Source: Phytophthora colocasiae (taxonomy: Eukaryota > Oomycota > Peronosporomycetes > Peronosporales > Peronosporaceae). Taken from it: a stretch of 64,000 nt of DNA. The DNA is taken from positions 652,501 to 716,500 of the forward strand of contig JAGKQI010000030.1 of NCBI GenBank assembly GCA_018806915.1, given 5' to 3'. Positions 21,860-31,839 of this stretch are shown here, piece after piece (position 1 is the stretch's first letter; each line of letters starts with the position of its first letter). The notes under the pieces were generated by a model. The model was not told the origin of the DNA. It searched no databases and worked only from the letters and a program-made list of their open reading frames with translations. A program made the position numbers and the translations under genes.

Positions 21860-22586
21860 ATGGCGTCGAGGTCACCAGTGCAAGCATCACAAGAACGGGT
21901 CCGATTGTCGCCGTATCCAGAGCGACGACGCAGCCCAGTCACAACTGAAGTCTATCGGCCGGTGACCTCCAACATCTATCGCCTTACTAATTGTCAAGGG
22001 CACTGTAGGCGAGCGCGACACCTCCGGAAACGAGCTTGATCCTTTCGTAGCTGGTGGAGCTTCGTTTCAGGAAATACTGGAGATGCTTTGGGAGCAATTC
22101 AGCCCTCATGTGAAAGGACGTGCAGTCAAAGTTGATGGTGCTTGGGCTCTTGAGCCAGCAACTACTGTCGATTGGACTAAGTTCATGACATTCAAAGTGA
22201 AGAAGCACATCATCGACAGCGAGAAATCGGAGCAAGACTGGAAGATTTGGGTTCAATCAATGCAGGACAAGACCGTCAAGCTTCTCATCTATGACTATGA
22301 CGTTGGGCTTGGGAGGAAGCAAGACCGCCAAGCTTTCCTGAAGGATTGTATCCGACCTACTGACACAGACCGGGCTGGTGCAGCTGCTGAAGTCACGCTT
22401 CGCGAGACTGAATACCGACTACAGGACTTCTGGGGCCTAACCTACGACGGAGAAGCTGTTGTTTGGCGTATGTGGGCGAATGAAGTGACTCGCAGTCTCG
22501 ATCGCACCACATGGGATGACGCGATACAAGCACCACTTCCTCCACGCATCTTGCGGCTCTTAAGAGCAAGTGACTCCCAGATGTAG
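21860..22586 (+). pseudogene. unidentified ORF, one frameshift
   Basis: The first frame runs from ATG 21860 for 59 codons (basic and Pro/Arg-rich, PYPERRRSPV). A shift near 21985 leads into a frame that continues to a stop at 22586, with LDPFVAGGASFQEILEMLWEQ, DWKIWVQSMQDKTVKLLIYDYD and YRLQDFWGLTYDGEAVVWRMW. It looks like a real globular protein rich in Trp and acidic residues, but I do not recognise the family. Being surrounded by transposons, it may be an accessory ORF of one; no TIRs or LTRs could be assigned to it. Confidence 0.45.
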
Positions 22587-23207
22587 GAGCATATTAGTGA
22601 CCTCAACCGATCAACTCGTATGGTGGTCGACTGTGTTAACGCCACGATTGCTTGTTTGTGTTGTCTTGGAGTAAATCTTTGCCAAGTTTTTCTTGAGTAT
22701 CCGAGGTAATAGTAGCCGTACAAACAGTGAAACACTGTATTAGGGTGGGCATGCTGCCGAGTAGCTGCGATTTCCATCTTGGAAGCTTCACAACCACTTC
22801 TAGAAACCACCGGGGACGACAAAAGAGATCCACTAGACACGCTACGAGACTAATACACGCCACGAGATCACCACACACGCCACGAGACCACCACACACGT
22901 TACGATCTACCGCAGCGAGAGGCACGGTGCCAATTCTGACCAATGAGAGATCCCTGTTGATTGTTTGATCGATTTTCGCGAATCGCCCCTGTTGACAAAA
23001 TACAGCCGGAATTCACAATACGAAAAAGAACTCTTGTAGATCGACCTAGTGCTCTGCATCTGCTTACGGTACACTCGATTGCAAGCCGCGTACGGTGCAT
23101 TAGATTCGACAAAGGGTAAACAACAAGCCGACGGCATGGTACTCAGTCATGGTGAGGACTCTGCTACAGGACTGAGGGGCCCCCCCCCCAAAAAAAAAAT
23201 ACTACTA
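22587..23207. other. gene-free stretch
   Basis: No convincing ORF. It contains the short tandem repeat at 22836-22906 and a C-run followed by an A-run (23180-23199) just before the mariner-like element. Confidence 0.5.
22836..22906 (+). repeat. imperfect tandem repeat, about 21-bp unit
   Basis: Units of the type CACGCCACGAGACCACCACA occur about three to four times with small changes. It is non-coding, and no function is suggested by its position. Confidence 0.6.
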
Positions 23208-24212
23208 CACCTTTGCCCGTCCAATCTTAAGTAAAACGGCATTCAAAGTTGGTAGCTTTTATTTTGGGGTCCCAAAATATACCCAAAATTAAGTGTCCCA
23301 CTCCCTTAGCGCATTCAAAGTTGACTAATCAGCATTCAAAGTTGGCAGTTTTACTTAGGCGCCGTACGACATGTCTTCGTAGCGGATCGCGGCGTTCACG
23401 AAGTCTCGCGCGTGCAGCTCCATCATCACCACAAGCTGCTGGGTAATCTTCGGCATGGAGACGTGGGCAGCGCGCTCCAGAAGCCGCATCCTCGCTTCAT
23501 CAGGTCGTCACGAGCCGTAACGAGCGTCTCATTCTGGCTGTGCGCAGGCGCGTTGTCGAAGACAACAACAATCTTCTTGCCGTTGAAGTTTCTTGAACAC
23601 GTCGGAGTCCTTGATAGTCGCATACAGCTCATCCACGAAGTCAGCGTTGTCTTGCATTTTGATGCTGCCGCGTTGAGTTCGATACGCAACAACCCCAAAG
23701 GCAGAGGATACAGCGCATTGAATTTGCAAGCTCGCTCCTTTCGACGGGGGAAGCCTTTCAATAACACGTTTGCCCTTCTTGGCTCGACCACGTGAACGCT
23801 TGGTGTACAAGTTGTACATGTGTAGTTAGTCTCGTCAAAGTAAATCACGAGGTTACCTTGTCGTTGGTGATTGACCAAAGCTTGAGCAAACTGCTTGCGC
23901 TTCTCCTTGTTAACATCGTTGTTGCAAGTGATGGTCTCGATGCGGCTTGAGAGGGCATCCGCGTTGTTGGAGGCAAATTGGGGAATGAAGACACTGCTCA
24001 ACTGCGAATGAGTTTCGCGCGCGCGCGAAAAATCAAGTGTCCGGGAGGATGCATCAACACACGTCGGGTTTTTGCCAACTTTGAATGCAGATTAGTCAAC
24101 TTTGAATGCGCTAAGGGAGTGGGACACTTAATTTTGGGTACATTTTGGGACCCCAAAATAAAAGCTGCCAACTTTGAATGCCGTTTTACTTAAGATTGGA
24201 CGGGCAAAGGTG
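23208..24212 (-). mobile_element. 1005-bp Tc1/mariner-like element with 140-bp TIRs
   Basis: The ends are CACCTTTGCCCGTCCAATCT and its complement, flanked by TA on both sides (23206-23207 and 24213-24214). The terminal inverted repeats are about 140 bp (23208-23347 and 24073-24212) and nearly identical. Each contains three direct copies of GCATTCAAAGTTG. Inside is a minus-strand DDE transposase remnant. Confidence 0.85.
23426..24001 (-). pseudogene. Tc1/mariner (IS630-type) DDE transposase remnant
   Basis: The frame has the first catalytic aspartate in VIYFDETNY and the second in KIVVVFDNAPAHSQNE, the classical DDE/DDD signature of this group. Between them the correct reading lies in another frame (23819-23529, with RSRGRAKKGKRV and a GVVAY segment), so indels near 23815 and 23575 break the protein. 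The N-terminal helix-turn-helix part is missing. It encoded the enzyme that cuts the element at its TIRs. Confidence 0.75.
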
Positions 24213-24393
24213 TACAGACAACGACGGATATATTCGACAGACAAAAAAATCCGACAGGTGACAGTGGTACAAACTTCCCGCCATAGTAAAGATTGCACGA
24301 ATTTTAGCGAATCATGAGGGCGAAACAAAATATTTTAACCAATAATACTGGACAGCAAAACGATTGGCTTTGAGATAAAACTTCACTTTCCTT
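24213..24393. other. short flank after the mariner-like element
   Basis: Only an upstream region of the HTH-like ORF could be seen here; no feature is supported. Confidence 0.4.
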
Positions 24394-24609
24394 TTGGTAA
24401 TTCACTGCATGAAAGAAGCCACTGTTAAGCAGAAGAGGGAAGCGCTAGGTTTAGCTGAGCGTAGGTTTACGCGGACCGGCAAACGGCTTAACATTGCCCG
24501 GCCCACCATCTACGACTGGAGGACCAAGCCGAAAACATTTGGAGCTTCAAGAGCCACTCTACATCGAAGACGCTGAAAGGAAGGAAAAATTTCCTGGCGT
24601 CACTGACCT
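24394..24609 (+). pseudogene. transposase-like N-terminal HTH segment, cut by an LTR element
   Basis: A frame with ATG near 24408 contains KQKREALGLAERRF followed by RLNIARPTIYDW, which looks like a helix-turn-helix of a pogo/Tc1-type transposase. A one-base indel near 24540 switches the sensible frame. The sequence ends at the LTR at 24610. Its likely continuation is the minus-strand sequence left of 15273, which carries the same five-base flank GACCT. Confidence 0.45.
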
Positions 24610-25133
24610 TGTGACGGAATGCTGTCGATAGCACTCCGTCGGCATTGAAGTGCAAGTTTTTTTTTGGAAGTTGATGCACTGTAGTGTAATCTACATATCT
24701 CTACATGTACCCACTTTGTGATTGGCTAAAACTAGATTCTGGTAATATGCCATTGTGGTTTACGCCATTCAGCTGAGACATTGAGAGAGTCTCATTGGCT
24801 GAAATTCGAGAAGGTTCTCGAAGCTTGATTATGGGACGCCCAGGAGTCAAGTCAACATTGCTACGTGGAAGTTTATAGGAAAATCATTGGTAGATAGCCA
24901 AATCAGAAGATAGGAAAAGATAGGCTCTAGGGTACACTCTACTGGATATTTGAGAGAGCTCTGCGAGCCACCAGTTAGCTTAGGACCGTAAGAGCCTTCC
25001 TCATGTCAATTCACTTTTCAATTTACCAACAACCTCTCAGTGGTCCCTCAACTGGCCACCCCTCCCTGGGTCTTCGCTCCGCCGTCCAAGTCCGGCCTCC
25101 GCTTCCTCGCCCCCGCGCGCCTACTGTGTTACA
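24610..25133 (+). repeat. 5' LTR (524 bp) of element X
   Basis: It starts TGTGACGG and ends TGTTACA, and is preceded by GACCT (24605-24609). It is almost identical to the LTR at 15273-15796 in inverse orientation. Confidence 0.88.
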
Positions 25134-25467
25134 TAGTAGCGCTTGTCGGGTCAAGCTTCGCTCCATCGTCCAAGGTCGGGTCTCTCGTGGGCGGCATAGC
25201 CAGAAGCGAGTAGATCCTTGGCTATTAGCACCAGCCAATTGCTGGGGAAGTGCTAGGCCTAAAGGGGTCTGTTTTGGGTTGTCTTTGGGAGAGTTCGTTC
25301 CCATCACAGTTCAGCGAATCATCTTTGAAAGGTTGGTGTATCTCTGCCTAGTGCACGCAACTCTTTGGTCGCTACTTGAAGCCGGTTCAGTGCTTGGAAC
25401 GCTCTTAAGTGCAGCTTTTATTTCCATCGCTCCCCGGTAGCTTCCAATTTACCCTTTCTTTTGGTGT
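25134..25467 (+). other. leader of element X upstream of the accessory ORF
   Basis: Non-coding, and closely matches 20119-20425 inverted. No TGG-type primer binding site is seen after the LTR. Confidence 0.55.
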
Positions 25468-25833
25468 ATGGGTCGGTACAAACCGAGCCACAACAAGAGT
25501 CGTAAAAGGAAGAGTCGTGAGCTCAACTTGACACACAGTTCGAAACCACCTGTTGTCAAAGTTGTGAGACGAGCTCCTCTTCCTGATACGAGTCTTTTCG
25601 ACTACCCTTACGACGCTGAGAAGTTCTCTAAGCTTCAAGAGGATCTGCTTAAGAATATCAAGAAGTCTCGTCGCATTACCCGTCGTTTCAAGAAACTGAC
25701 AAATCGTATTGAGGACGACACGGTTGCAGAGAGAGTCAAGGGCTTACTTAACGAGATTTTCGTCGAGCTCGGACATCTTGAAGACATCACTACGATCAAG
25801 CTAGATCGCGAAGTAAGCAGTAGTCGTAACTAA
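25468..25833 (+). CDS. 121-codon accessory ORF in the leader, upstream of gag
   Basis: An intact ORF from ATG 25468 to a TAA at 25831. The N-terminus is strongly basic (HNKSRKRKSRE) and could be a nuclear-localisation or nucleic-acid-binding segment. The rest is charged and probably helical (KFSKLQEDLLKNIKKSRRITRRFKKLTNRIED). It lies between the LTR and gag in the sense orientation. The sister element lacks both the ORF and its ATG. I do not recognise a domain. That it stays open beside broken genes suggests it was functional recently, or that the copy is young. A captured host sequence is the alternative. Confidence 0.6.
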   Translation: MGRYKPSHNKSRKRKSRELNLTHSSKPPVVKVVRRAPLPDTSLFDYPYDAEKFSKLQEDLLKNIKKSRRITRRFKKLTNRIEDDTVAERVKGLLNEIFVELGHLEDITTIKLDREVSSSRN

Positions 25834-25910
25834 AGAAAAGTTTTCTCCTTCTTTCATTAGATTTTTGGGTTTTATTGGATTGAGTTCGTGCTACGAAAAG
25901 TCCACTCGAA

Positions 25911-27014
25911 ATGTCATCTACACGTGGTAGATCGAGTGAGCGCGACTCTCCAAACCCGCGTCCGCGTAGAACGCCTCGAACGACTGCCAGGACGGCTCCT
26001 GATTCACTCCAGGGCCAACCGCAGGCAACAGCCAGGACGGCACCTGATTCACACCAGGGCCAACCGCAGGCAACCACTAGGACGGCTCCTATTCCACAGA
26101 GCCAACCGCAAGCAACGGCTAGGACGGCTCCTGATCCACAGGGCCAACCGCAACCAACGGCTAGGACGACTCCTGATCCACAGGGTCAACCGCAAGCTAC
26201 GAATATGTCGTCGGGACAAGCAGGCGCAGCATCAGACACGATGTCGATGCAACAGCTGTTAGTTTACTTAACGCAGCAGCAACAGTCATACCAAGCCCAG
26301 ATGCAAACCCAGCTGCAAGCACAGATGCAGCAGGCCAACGCAAGATTCGAATATCTAGTTGCGTCTAGGGGTGAGCAGAGAAAGAAGGATCCGCCAATGT
26401 ATGAAGGCAAATACGGCGAAGATATTGAGTTATGGATCTTTGCCACCGAGCAGTATTACGCAAGCAGACGCGGGTTGATGGAGGCAGATACATCGGATTT
26501 TGTGACGATGATCTCCAGCAACTTGGGCAAGTTAGTGCTGAATTGGTATCGCGCGTTTATCGCAGAGTGTGAGGTTACGAACGTACAGCCCACATGGTCA
26601 CTCTTCAAGGAAGGACTTCGCACTCGTTTCAGGCCGAAGGACTTCGAATATGATCTTCGCGAGAGGATGTTTCGTCTCAAACAGAATGAGACCATCCATG
26701 ATTACGTCTCCAAGTTTCAAGACTTGCTATCACAGACAGAGTTGTCTATCAGCGAGTTGGAGAAGCGTTTCTTCTTTCAGAACGGTTTGCGAGAGGAGAC
26801 AGCGAGGAAGATCAAGGAGGAGAGTCCTTCAACGCTGCAAGATGCCATTGAGATTGCGTCGAATTTTGAGTTTGCGCTCTACTCGGGAAAAACCCCAAGA
26901 GCTCCTGCGAAAGGTTCGCAAGGATCGTCAAGCTCAGGGCATTGTGCGTCTAACTCGAAGCAGAATTCAAAGAGCTCCGACAAGAAGAAAGGCGAGATTG
27001 GAATAAGACTACTG
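25911..27014 (+). pseudogene. Gag of element X, truncated
   Basis: ATG at 25911 opens MSSTRGRSSERD, then a proline/glutamine-rich region made of four to five imperfect repeats of about 15 residues (PQATARTAPDS type), a glutamine-rich stretch, and the capsid-like region shared with element XY. The frame continues to a stop at 27035, but the last residues come from the inverted fragment that begins at about 27015. The zinc knuckle is lost. The repeats vary in number from the sister copy. Confidence 0.8.
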
Positions 27015-27400
27015 CCGTTGTCGATGATATCGTGATGGGCCTCTTTTGGTCATCCGTCTTGAATGCTTAAGCTTCAGCCTCTAGGATCGCATACACTGCG
27101 CCCTGCATGTACCGATTCGCTCCAGTACGTTTTGGCTGAGTACAATCCAGAGAAATGTGGCTAAACTTGCCACAATTTCTGCACGTAGCTAGTACCCATA
27201 CAGTATCCAAGTATATAATGTGAAAAGAACTCGCAGAGTTCTGAGGTGCGACGATGGAGTAACTCCCAGTTCCTGCTCGTGTGACACCAAGCGCCCTTTG
27301 AGTTGGGAATTTGAGCGTGTGAGAGAATAAGTGCCGACATCACCTTCAGTGACATCTAACTCAAGCTTCTTCACCAACTCCTCAGTTACGCCGTTCAGGC
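27015..27400 (-). pseudogene. inverted gag-protease scraps of the chromovirus
   Basis: 27015-27190 matches 18760-18935 of element XY (protease start and zinc-knuckle side). 27333-27400 matches 18686-18753 (protease). About 140 bp of unrelated sequence separates them. The pieces are on the opposite strand to the adjoining gag, which shows a local inversion with insertion. Confidence 0.7.
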
Positions 27401-28010
27401 AGAGGCGTCATGAGAATGGTGGCTATTGGAACAAGTTCTGTGAAAAGTGCCAGCGTTCGGGACACTCAAAAGAAGACTGCTGGAAGGACGTCACGTGTGA
27501 CCGATGCCAGGAAAAGGGACACCCGAGTCGAATGTGCCGGGTGCCACCCTGTGAAGTATGTGGAAGAGTGCACCTTGGAAAACCCTGCGAGGATTTGAAG
27601 ACTCTGGAAGCACTCACGCAACTCGCTCGACAAGGCGCACTCAAGGACATGCCGAACCACCTACGGGAGAAACTCCTGGGTGATGAGACAGACTCTGGGA
27701 AGCGTTAAACTAATATGCCCGTCGGATGGGGATCCGAAACGCGCCGGGCAAGAAAATACCCCAGAGTTATGCGTTCTAGTGTGTGTAGGACCGGAGCTGA
27801 GAAAGACTCAAGATAACAACCAACAATGCATGACTACTTTTGCCCAGGAATCGGCCATACCTTCTGGAAATTCAGGGAACAAGTTACCTGAAATCTCTGA
27901 AAACGCCGACCCGACACCAGACGACACAATGTCGTTCAGATTGAAGGATGGTGAGTGTAATGGCTGGTGGGAAGGTAATTACCCTGATCATTTGAAACGA
28001 GATGTTATAG
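27400..28010 (+). pseudogene. Chronos-like Gag C-terminus and protease start, fragment
   Basis: It matches 42395-43030 of element P: a double CCHC region (CEKCQRSGHSKEDC, CDRCQEKGHPSRMC) and the conserved end EKLLGDETDSGK of Gag, then the protease-side frame with FRLKDGECNGWWEGNYP. Homology ends near 28010, before the active site. Gag stops at the frameshift site GTTAAAC (27704-27710), as in element P, but one base upstream of the site is missing. Confidence 0.8.
27704..27749 (+). promoter_or_regulatory. -1 frameshift signal remnant (slippery site + stem-loop)
   Basis: GTTAAAC (27704-27710) is followed after six bases by the same structure as in element P: GCCCG, a TCGGAT-GGGG-ATCCGA hairpin, AACGCGC, CGGGC. 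All 33 bases of the structure are identical to 42714-42746 while the spacer differs. A one-base deletion before the site puts it out of register here. Confidence 0.65.
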
Positions 28011-29685
28011 TTTTACTGCACCAATTCCACCTTCAATTGATTTGACAGTTTACAAGTCTTAGCACTTGAGAAGTAAAACATAAATAAAATCTTCTAAACG
28101 AGAACAACTCGAACAGCCTCTAGGGAGAATAATAGCCCCAATGATGAGAGCCTGAGCACTTACTGCAAAAATGATGCGTACGCTGCTGATGACACTGTGT
28201 GGTGTTATTTGTGCTGTAAAAGCTGTAGCCTTTCTTAAAAATATTTGAACCTATAAACTCTCATAGTTAAAACAGTTTAAAATGAAGTATGAATCAGTTT
28301 CAGGAAACTGGGAGGCAGATGTACTTTGTAAGTCCAGCCAAAGAAACATAACTCAAAAATCGAAAGACAGACAGTTTAAAAATGACCAAAGTTAAACACT
28401 GCTTACACAAATATCAATATGAACAGATGTATCCTCCGAGTAGCCTACAGTACAGCGAACAGGTTTTGATCCTAAAAATTAAAGATTTTCCTGAATAGCT
28501 TTCTCAACACGCGTACAAAAGCGTTAATAACGGCGTTCTACTACGGTGAACAGGTTTGCTCCTCTAAGGTTTTCCTGAATAGCCAAAATAACAATGAAAA
28601 CAAGAAATTTGCACAACCACACCAAAACCGGCAAGAAAATGACAAATCTGACAACGAAGTCAAAGAAAAAAGATTATCTATATCAAAACAAGCTACTTCT
28701 TGTTGTGGCGAAGTGGGTGAACACTTTTGACCGCCCATGGGGTTGCGTATAGTGTGCCGTCCAACAAAGGCAACCAAACACCAACAACTCCAAAAGAGAG
28801 TTAGTAATAAGGTGTCCTAGTTGGAGTGAGTCAGAACCACCTTCCGGTGTCCAAATGGGTGTCCGGAAAGTGGCTTGGCGTGTGACCTTGTGACTACCCT
28901 CGTAGGTGTCGTTTGTCTTCGAACGCGAGGAGTCTGCACCGAAAGTGTTATCTCCAAACTATTGTAGAACTAGATCCGTAGGGAGAGTGCTAACCAAGTA
29001 AATACTTTCCAAACGGTGGTTAATTAGTCCGAAAGTGGGTAAGCACTTATGGGCAAACTACTTCCCCTCCAACTGTTAACCAAATATACAAGAGAGTTAA
29101 ACCAAAATATACAACCGCTTCTTATTCTTTTCGGCCCTCGAGCGGTGAGCACTCCAAATGCCAGTACGACTAGAGCAAAGTCCGGAACACTGGCACAGTT
29201 CCGGGGCTCTTTAAACAGCGCACCACTTCCGATAGATTCGCTAGGAACCTTCGGAAGAATAGAATCCAATATATATGTCCCAAATACTATGTAGTATTTA
29301 AGAACACACACAGCCAATACAGTCCAAACACACAAGCAGTCAAATCAATCAATTTTAGGGGTGACTACCACTAACCTCCCAAAATGCAGTTATAATATGA
29401 AATAATACCCGAAAGTATCAACTGGAATATGAAATGGAATGGGTCACGCCCGGGATACGCCGCCCGGATCACCTTTCCAACTTGGTCTTACCCTGGCGGA
29501 GATTCACGCGGCGGTGACGCTTGTCGACGCGGCCTGACTGTTCGGCTACACGTGAAGCCCTCTTCTCGAGGCTGGTCCACGGCTCCTCACAGTGTGTCTT
29601 GGGAACACCTTCCAAGACTTTGCACTTGCGCCCTTGGTGGTAAATTGAACTCTCTTTAATGTATAATAGCTAGCACTAGCTAAAC
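28011..29685. other. AT-richer gene-free region
   Basis: No ORF with protein-like content was found. Two imperfect copies of a GAACAGGTTTTG...TTTTCCTGAATAGC block lie at about 28457-28500 and 28548-28580. From about 28770 to 29660 the sequence has the texture of an LTR or other repeat, but no second copy in this window allows its ends to be set. Confidence 0.4.
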
Positions 29686-30063
29686 ATGCAAAAATATACT
29701 TGGTTTCACTATGTAGTAGGGGCGTCTCATCAGGAAGAGGCTTGCGTTTCAGTAGAATACCATAGAGTCGAAGAACATGGAAGAATTCCAGCTGGCTCCG
29801 GACACATCATCGTCGGTCGTCTTGGTCGGTCGGAAATATATGACCTTGAGTATGCCCGAGACTCAACCAGGATACTGGGTATAATACAGCCAGTCACCGA
29901 TAGTCCAACGTCAACCTCCACTTCGAACCTTCGACTGCTAGCTTGGGTCTCGCATATACCCCAGGAATATACCCCCTTGGCCATGGCACCATCGAAAAGT
30001 CACTTGGTTTCCATATGCGAGTTATCTGAAGTGCATCACCCGGAGTATGTCAGGATCTTTTGA
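29686..30063 (+). other. unidentified ORF of 125 codons
   Basis: An open frame from an ATG at 29686 to 30063. On the other strand, about 30200-30020, a frame with the readable segment EDIIDPDDFRVKAQMWVLRDKGKPGKG looks more protein-like and may belong to a decayed retroelement or host exon. I cannot decide between the strands. Confidence 0.25.
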
Positions 30064-30671
30064 AGTCGTTTCCATCTTTTGAACTTGGCAACCTTTCCCA
30101 GGCTTGCCCTTGTCCCTTAGCACCCACATCTGTGCCTTAACCCTGAAATCATCTGGATCAATAATATCCTCAACGCCGCCCTGGCTCTGAGAAACGGCAG
30201 TGCATAGAAAATTTGTAGAGTCACAGCTTCACATTGTAAATATTCATGTTCGCACAGGACTGTTAAAACAGCCACCTGTGGAGCATTAAATTCTACTCGA
30301 CAGATAGAGCGTCATACACATTCCTCGATGTGGGAGGCTGTTGAAGTTACCATCTCTGCAGTGATGACACCTATCTAAGGGTATTAAATTGTGCAGTTCC
30401 ATTTAGAGAAATCCTATTCAACCGGACTGGTTGGTGAAGAATAACCCCCCCCCAGAACACCAGACTCGCTAATTCATCACTTCTTCTTTTACCATCTTCA
30501 GCACACAAGCCCATTCTTCATCTACACACAAGACTTCATCTCCAATATTCTATGCATTATTTTATTCGTTTCCATCCTTCGTCTACCTAACAACTCTGCG
30601 CAAATCATTACTTCAACAGAGAGGATGCGCGTAGAATTACTTGAAGTTCGTCGAATCATTGGAATAAGTGT
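30064..30671. other. gene-free stretch with pyrimidine-rich tract
   Basis: Contains a C-run (30445-30453) followed by a pyrimidine-rich stretch (30470-30600). No coding feature is supported apart from the doubtful minus-strand segment mentioned for the preceding ORF. Confidence 0.4.
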
Positions 30672-31115
30672 GTAAAGAAGATCTTACGGTTCCCGAACAA
30701 TGCCGATTACTGGCGCATTCGAGCTGATAGTTTCCAGCAGAAAATCGGTCGTTTTGACGGTGCTACAAGCCTCTTAGAGGCTACAGGGTTTGTGGAGCGT
30801 CACAAAAAAACACTTCGAATTAAAAGGAGTTCGAAATTCTGAGGGAAAACACGTTAGCTCTTTGGAGAAGTCCACATTGGATGTTTTACGGGAAAAATGT
30901 GTCTAATTGGATGGCGAACTCGCACTTTTCGACGGTGTGGAGAGTCTTAGCTCCATTCTACAGAGGAATACCAAAGCTTGGGAGTCGGAGGGCAAGCACT
31001 TCATAATGGACGAAATTGGCTATTCATCGTTCACCCCAGAGCTGATGGCGTCATGTGGTTTTAATCTGGTGGAAACTTCGCATGGAGACGTCTATTCTCT
31101 TCGAGGAACTGGAGG
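30672..31115 (+). pseudogene. possible PUB-domain gene fragment
   Basis: The frame at 30672-30842 reads KILRFPNNADYWRIRADSF, then GATSLLEATGF, which follows the pattern of a PUB domain (a module of peptide:N-glycanase and UBX-type proteins that binds p97/VCP): a leading isoleucine-rich helix, a NN/NP turn, YxxIR, and a GxxxLLxxxGF end. A second frame (30907-31110) has LFDGVESLSSILQRNTK and ELMASCGFNLVET, which looks like a similar motif. Frames are interrupted between the two. It would be a captured or broken host gene. The assignment rests on pattern recognition only. Confidence 0.4.
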
Positions 31116-31839
31116 TTTGACGAAACAATCCTGGTGGAGGCACCTGACTGTGAGGCGTTCTCCTGGTTGTACTTTGGTATCAGAGTGCACTGAGTGAGCT
31201 CCACGAAGACTACTACCGGTCATACACTGGGCTTTCCAGACGACGAGATGCACAAACACTCATGTTCCATCCTCAAGAAGCGCTGGGACTCCGAGCGGTA
31301 CTGCGCTGTCATCTGCAAGAAACGCGCACCCTGGGAGATCGTGCTCTCCAACCGGTTCTCCAAGTTTTATTTCCAAAGAAGACATCGTGCGTAGCATGAA
31401 GAAGCACGCTCGAGCCTTCTGGGAGCGGACGCATTGGGACACGATGGACGTTGAGGTTGACGACAAGTCGGCCGAACTTCACAAGTATCGGGCCATGCGT
31501 CGAGGGGCTTTGATCCGTCAACACAATGCTCTCATCCGAAAGGTCTTGAAGCACAAGAATTTTCCAGAGTCGATACTCTCAGAGCCCGGCATCTGGTTGG
31601 TTCCTGACAAGTCCTGTCCCTGGATCTGGCAAGATCCCAGAGTCGCAGAGCTCGGTGGTCCCAAGTGTCTGAGTCTGGAGGCGCAACTGGGTGACTTGGA
31701 TGCTGTTGAGCCTGCTCGGATGCAATGGGCCACGGTAAATGTGTACGGAGAGTGGCTCCAGTACGTCCCTGCTGATATCAAGAAGGACTTGCTGACACCT
31801 ACCGAGCGTTCCGAGAACCCGATCTCTCTTCGCTATTGA
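31116..31839 (+). pseudogene. C-terminal fragment of the Chronos-like antisense ORF (copy G4)
   Basis: It matches 59090-59837 of element Q. An earlier frame gives EAPDCEAFSWLYFGIR and ILKKRWDSERYCAVI. The last frame (31387-31839, 150 codons) carries the conserved end: HKNFPESILSEPGIW, CPWIWQDPR, GGPKCLSL and EPARMQWAT. About 30 bp are deleted near 31378 compared with Q. It is joined on its left to the PUB-like fragment. Its orientation is opposite to the G4 pol pieces to the right, as in P and Q. Confidence 0.75.

Larger units (their letters stand above)
24610..27014 (+). mobile_element. chromovirus-type Ty3/Gypsy copy, 3' part lost (element X 5' half)
   Basis: LTR (24610-25133), leader, accessory ORF and gag are on the plus strand. 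At about 27014, within gag just before the zinc knuckle, the sequence switches to an inverted gag-protease fragment. RT, RNase H and integrase are absent here. By its LTR sequence and GACCT flank, its missing 3' end is the left half of element XY at 15273. Confidence 0.82.

Noticed and set aside
22836..22906. CRISPR-like repeat array
   Set aside because: Units are degenerate and adjacent without spacers, and the genome is eukaryotic.
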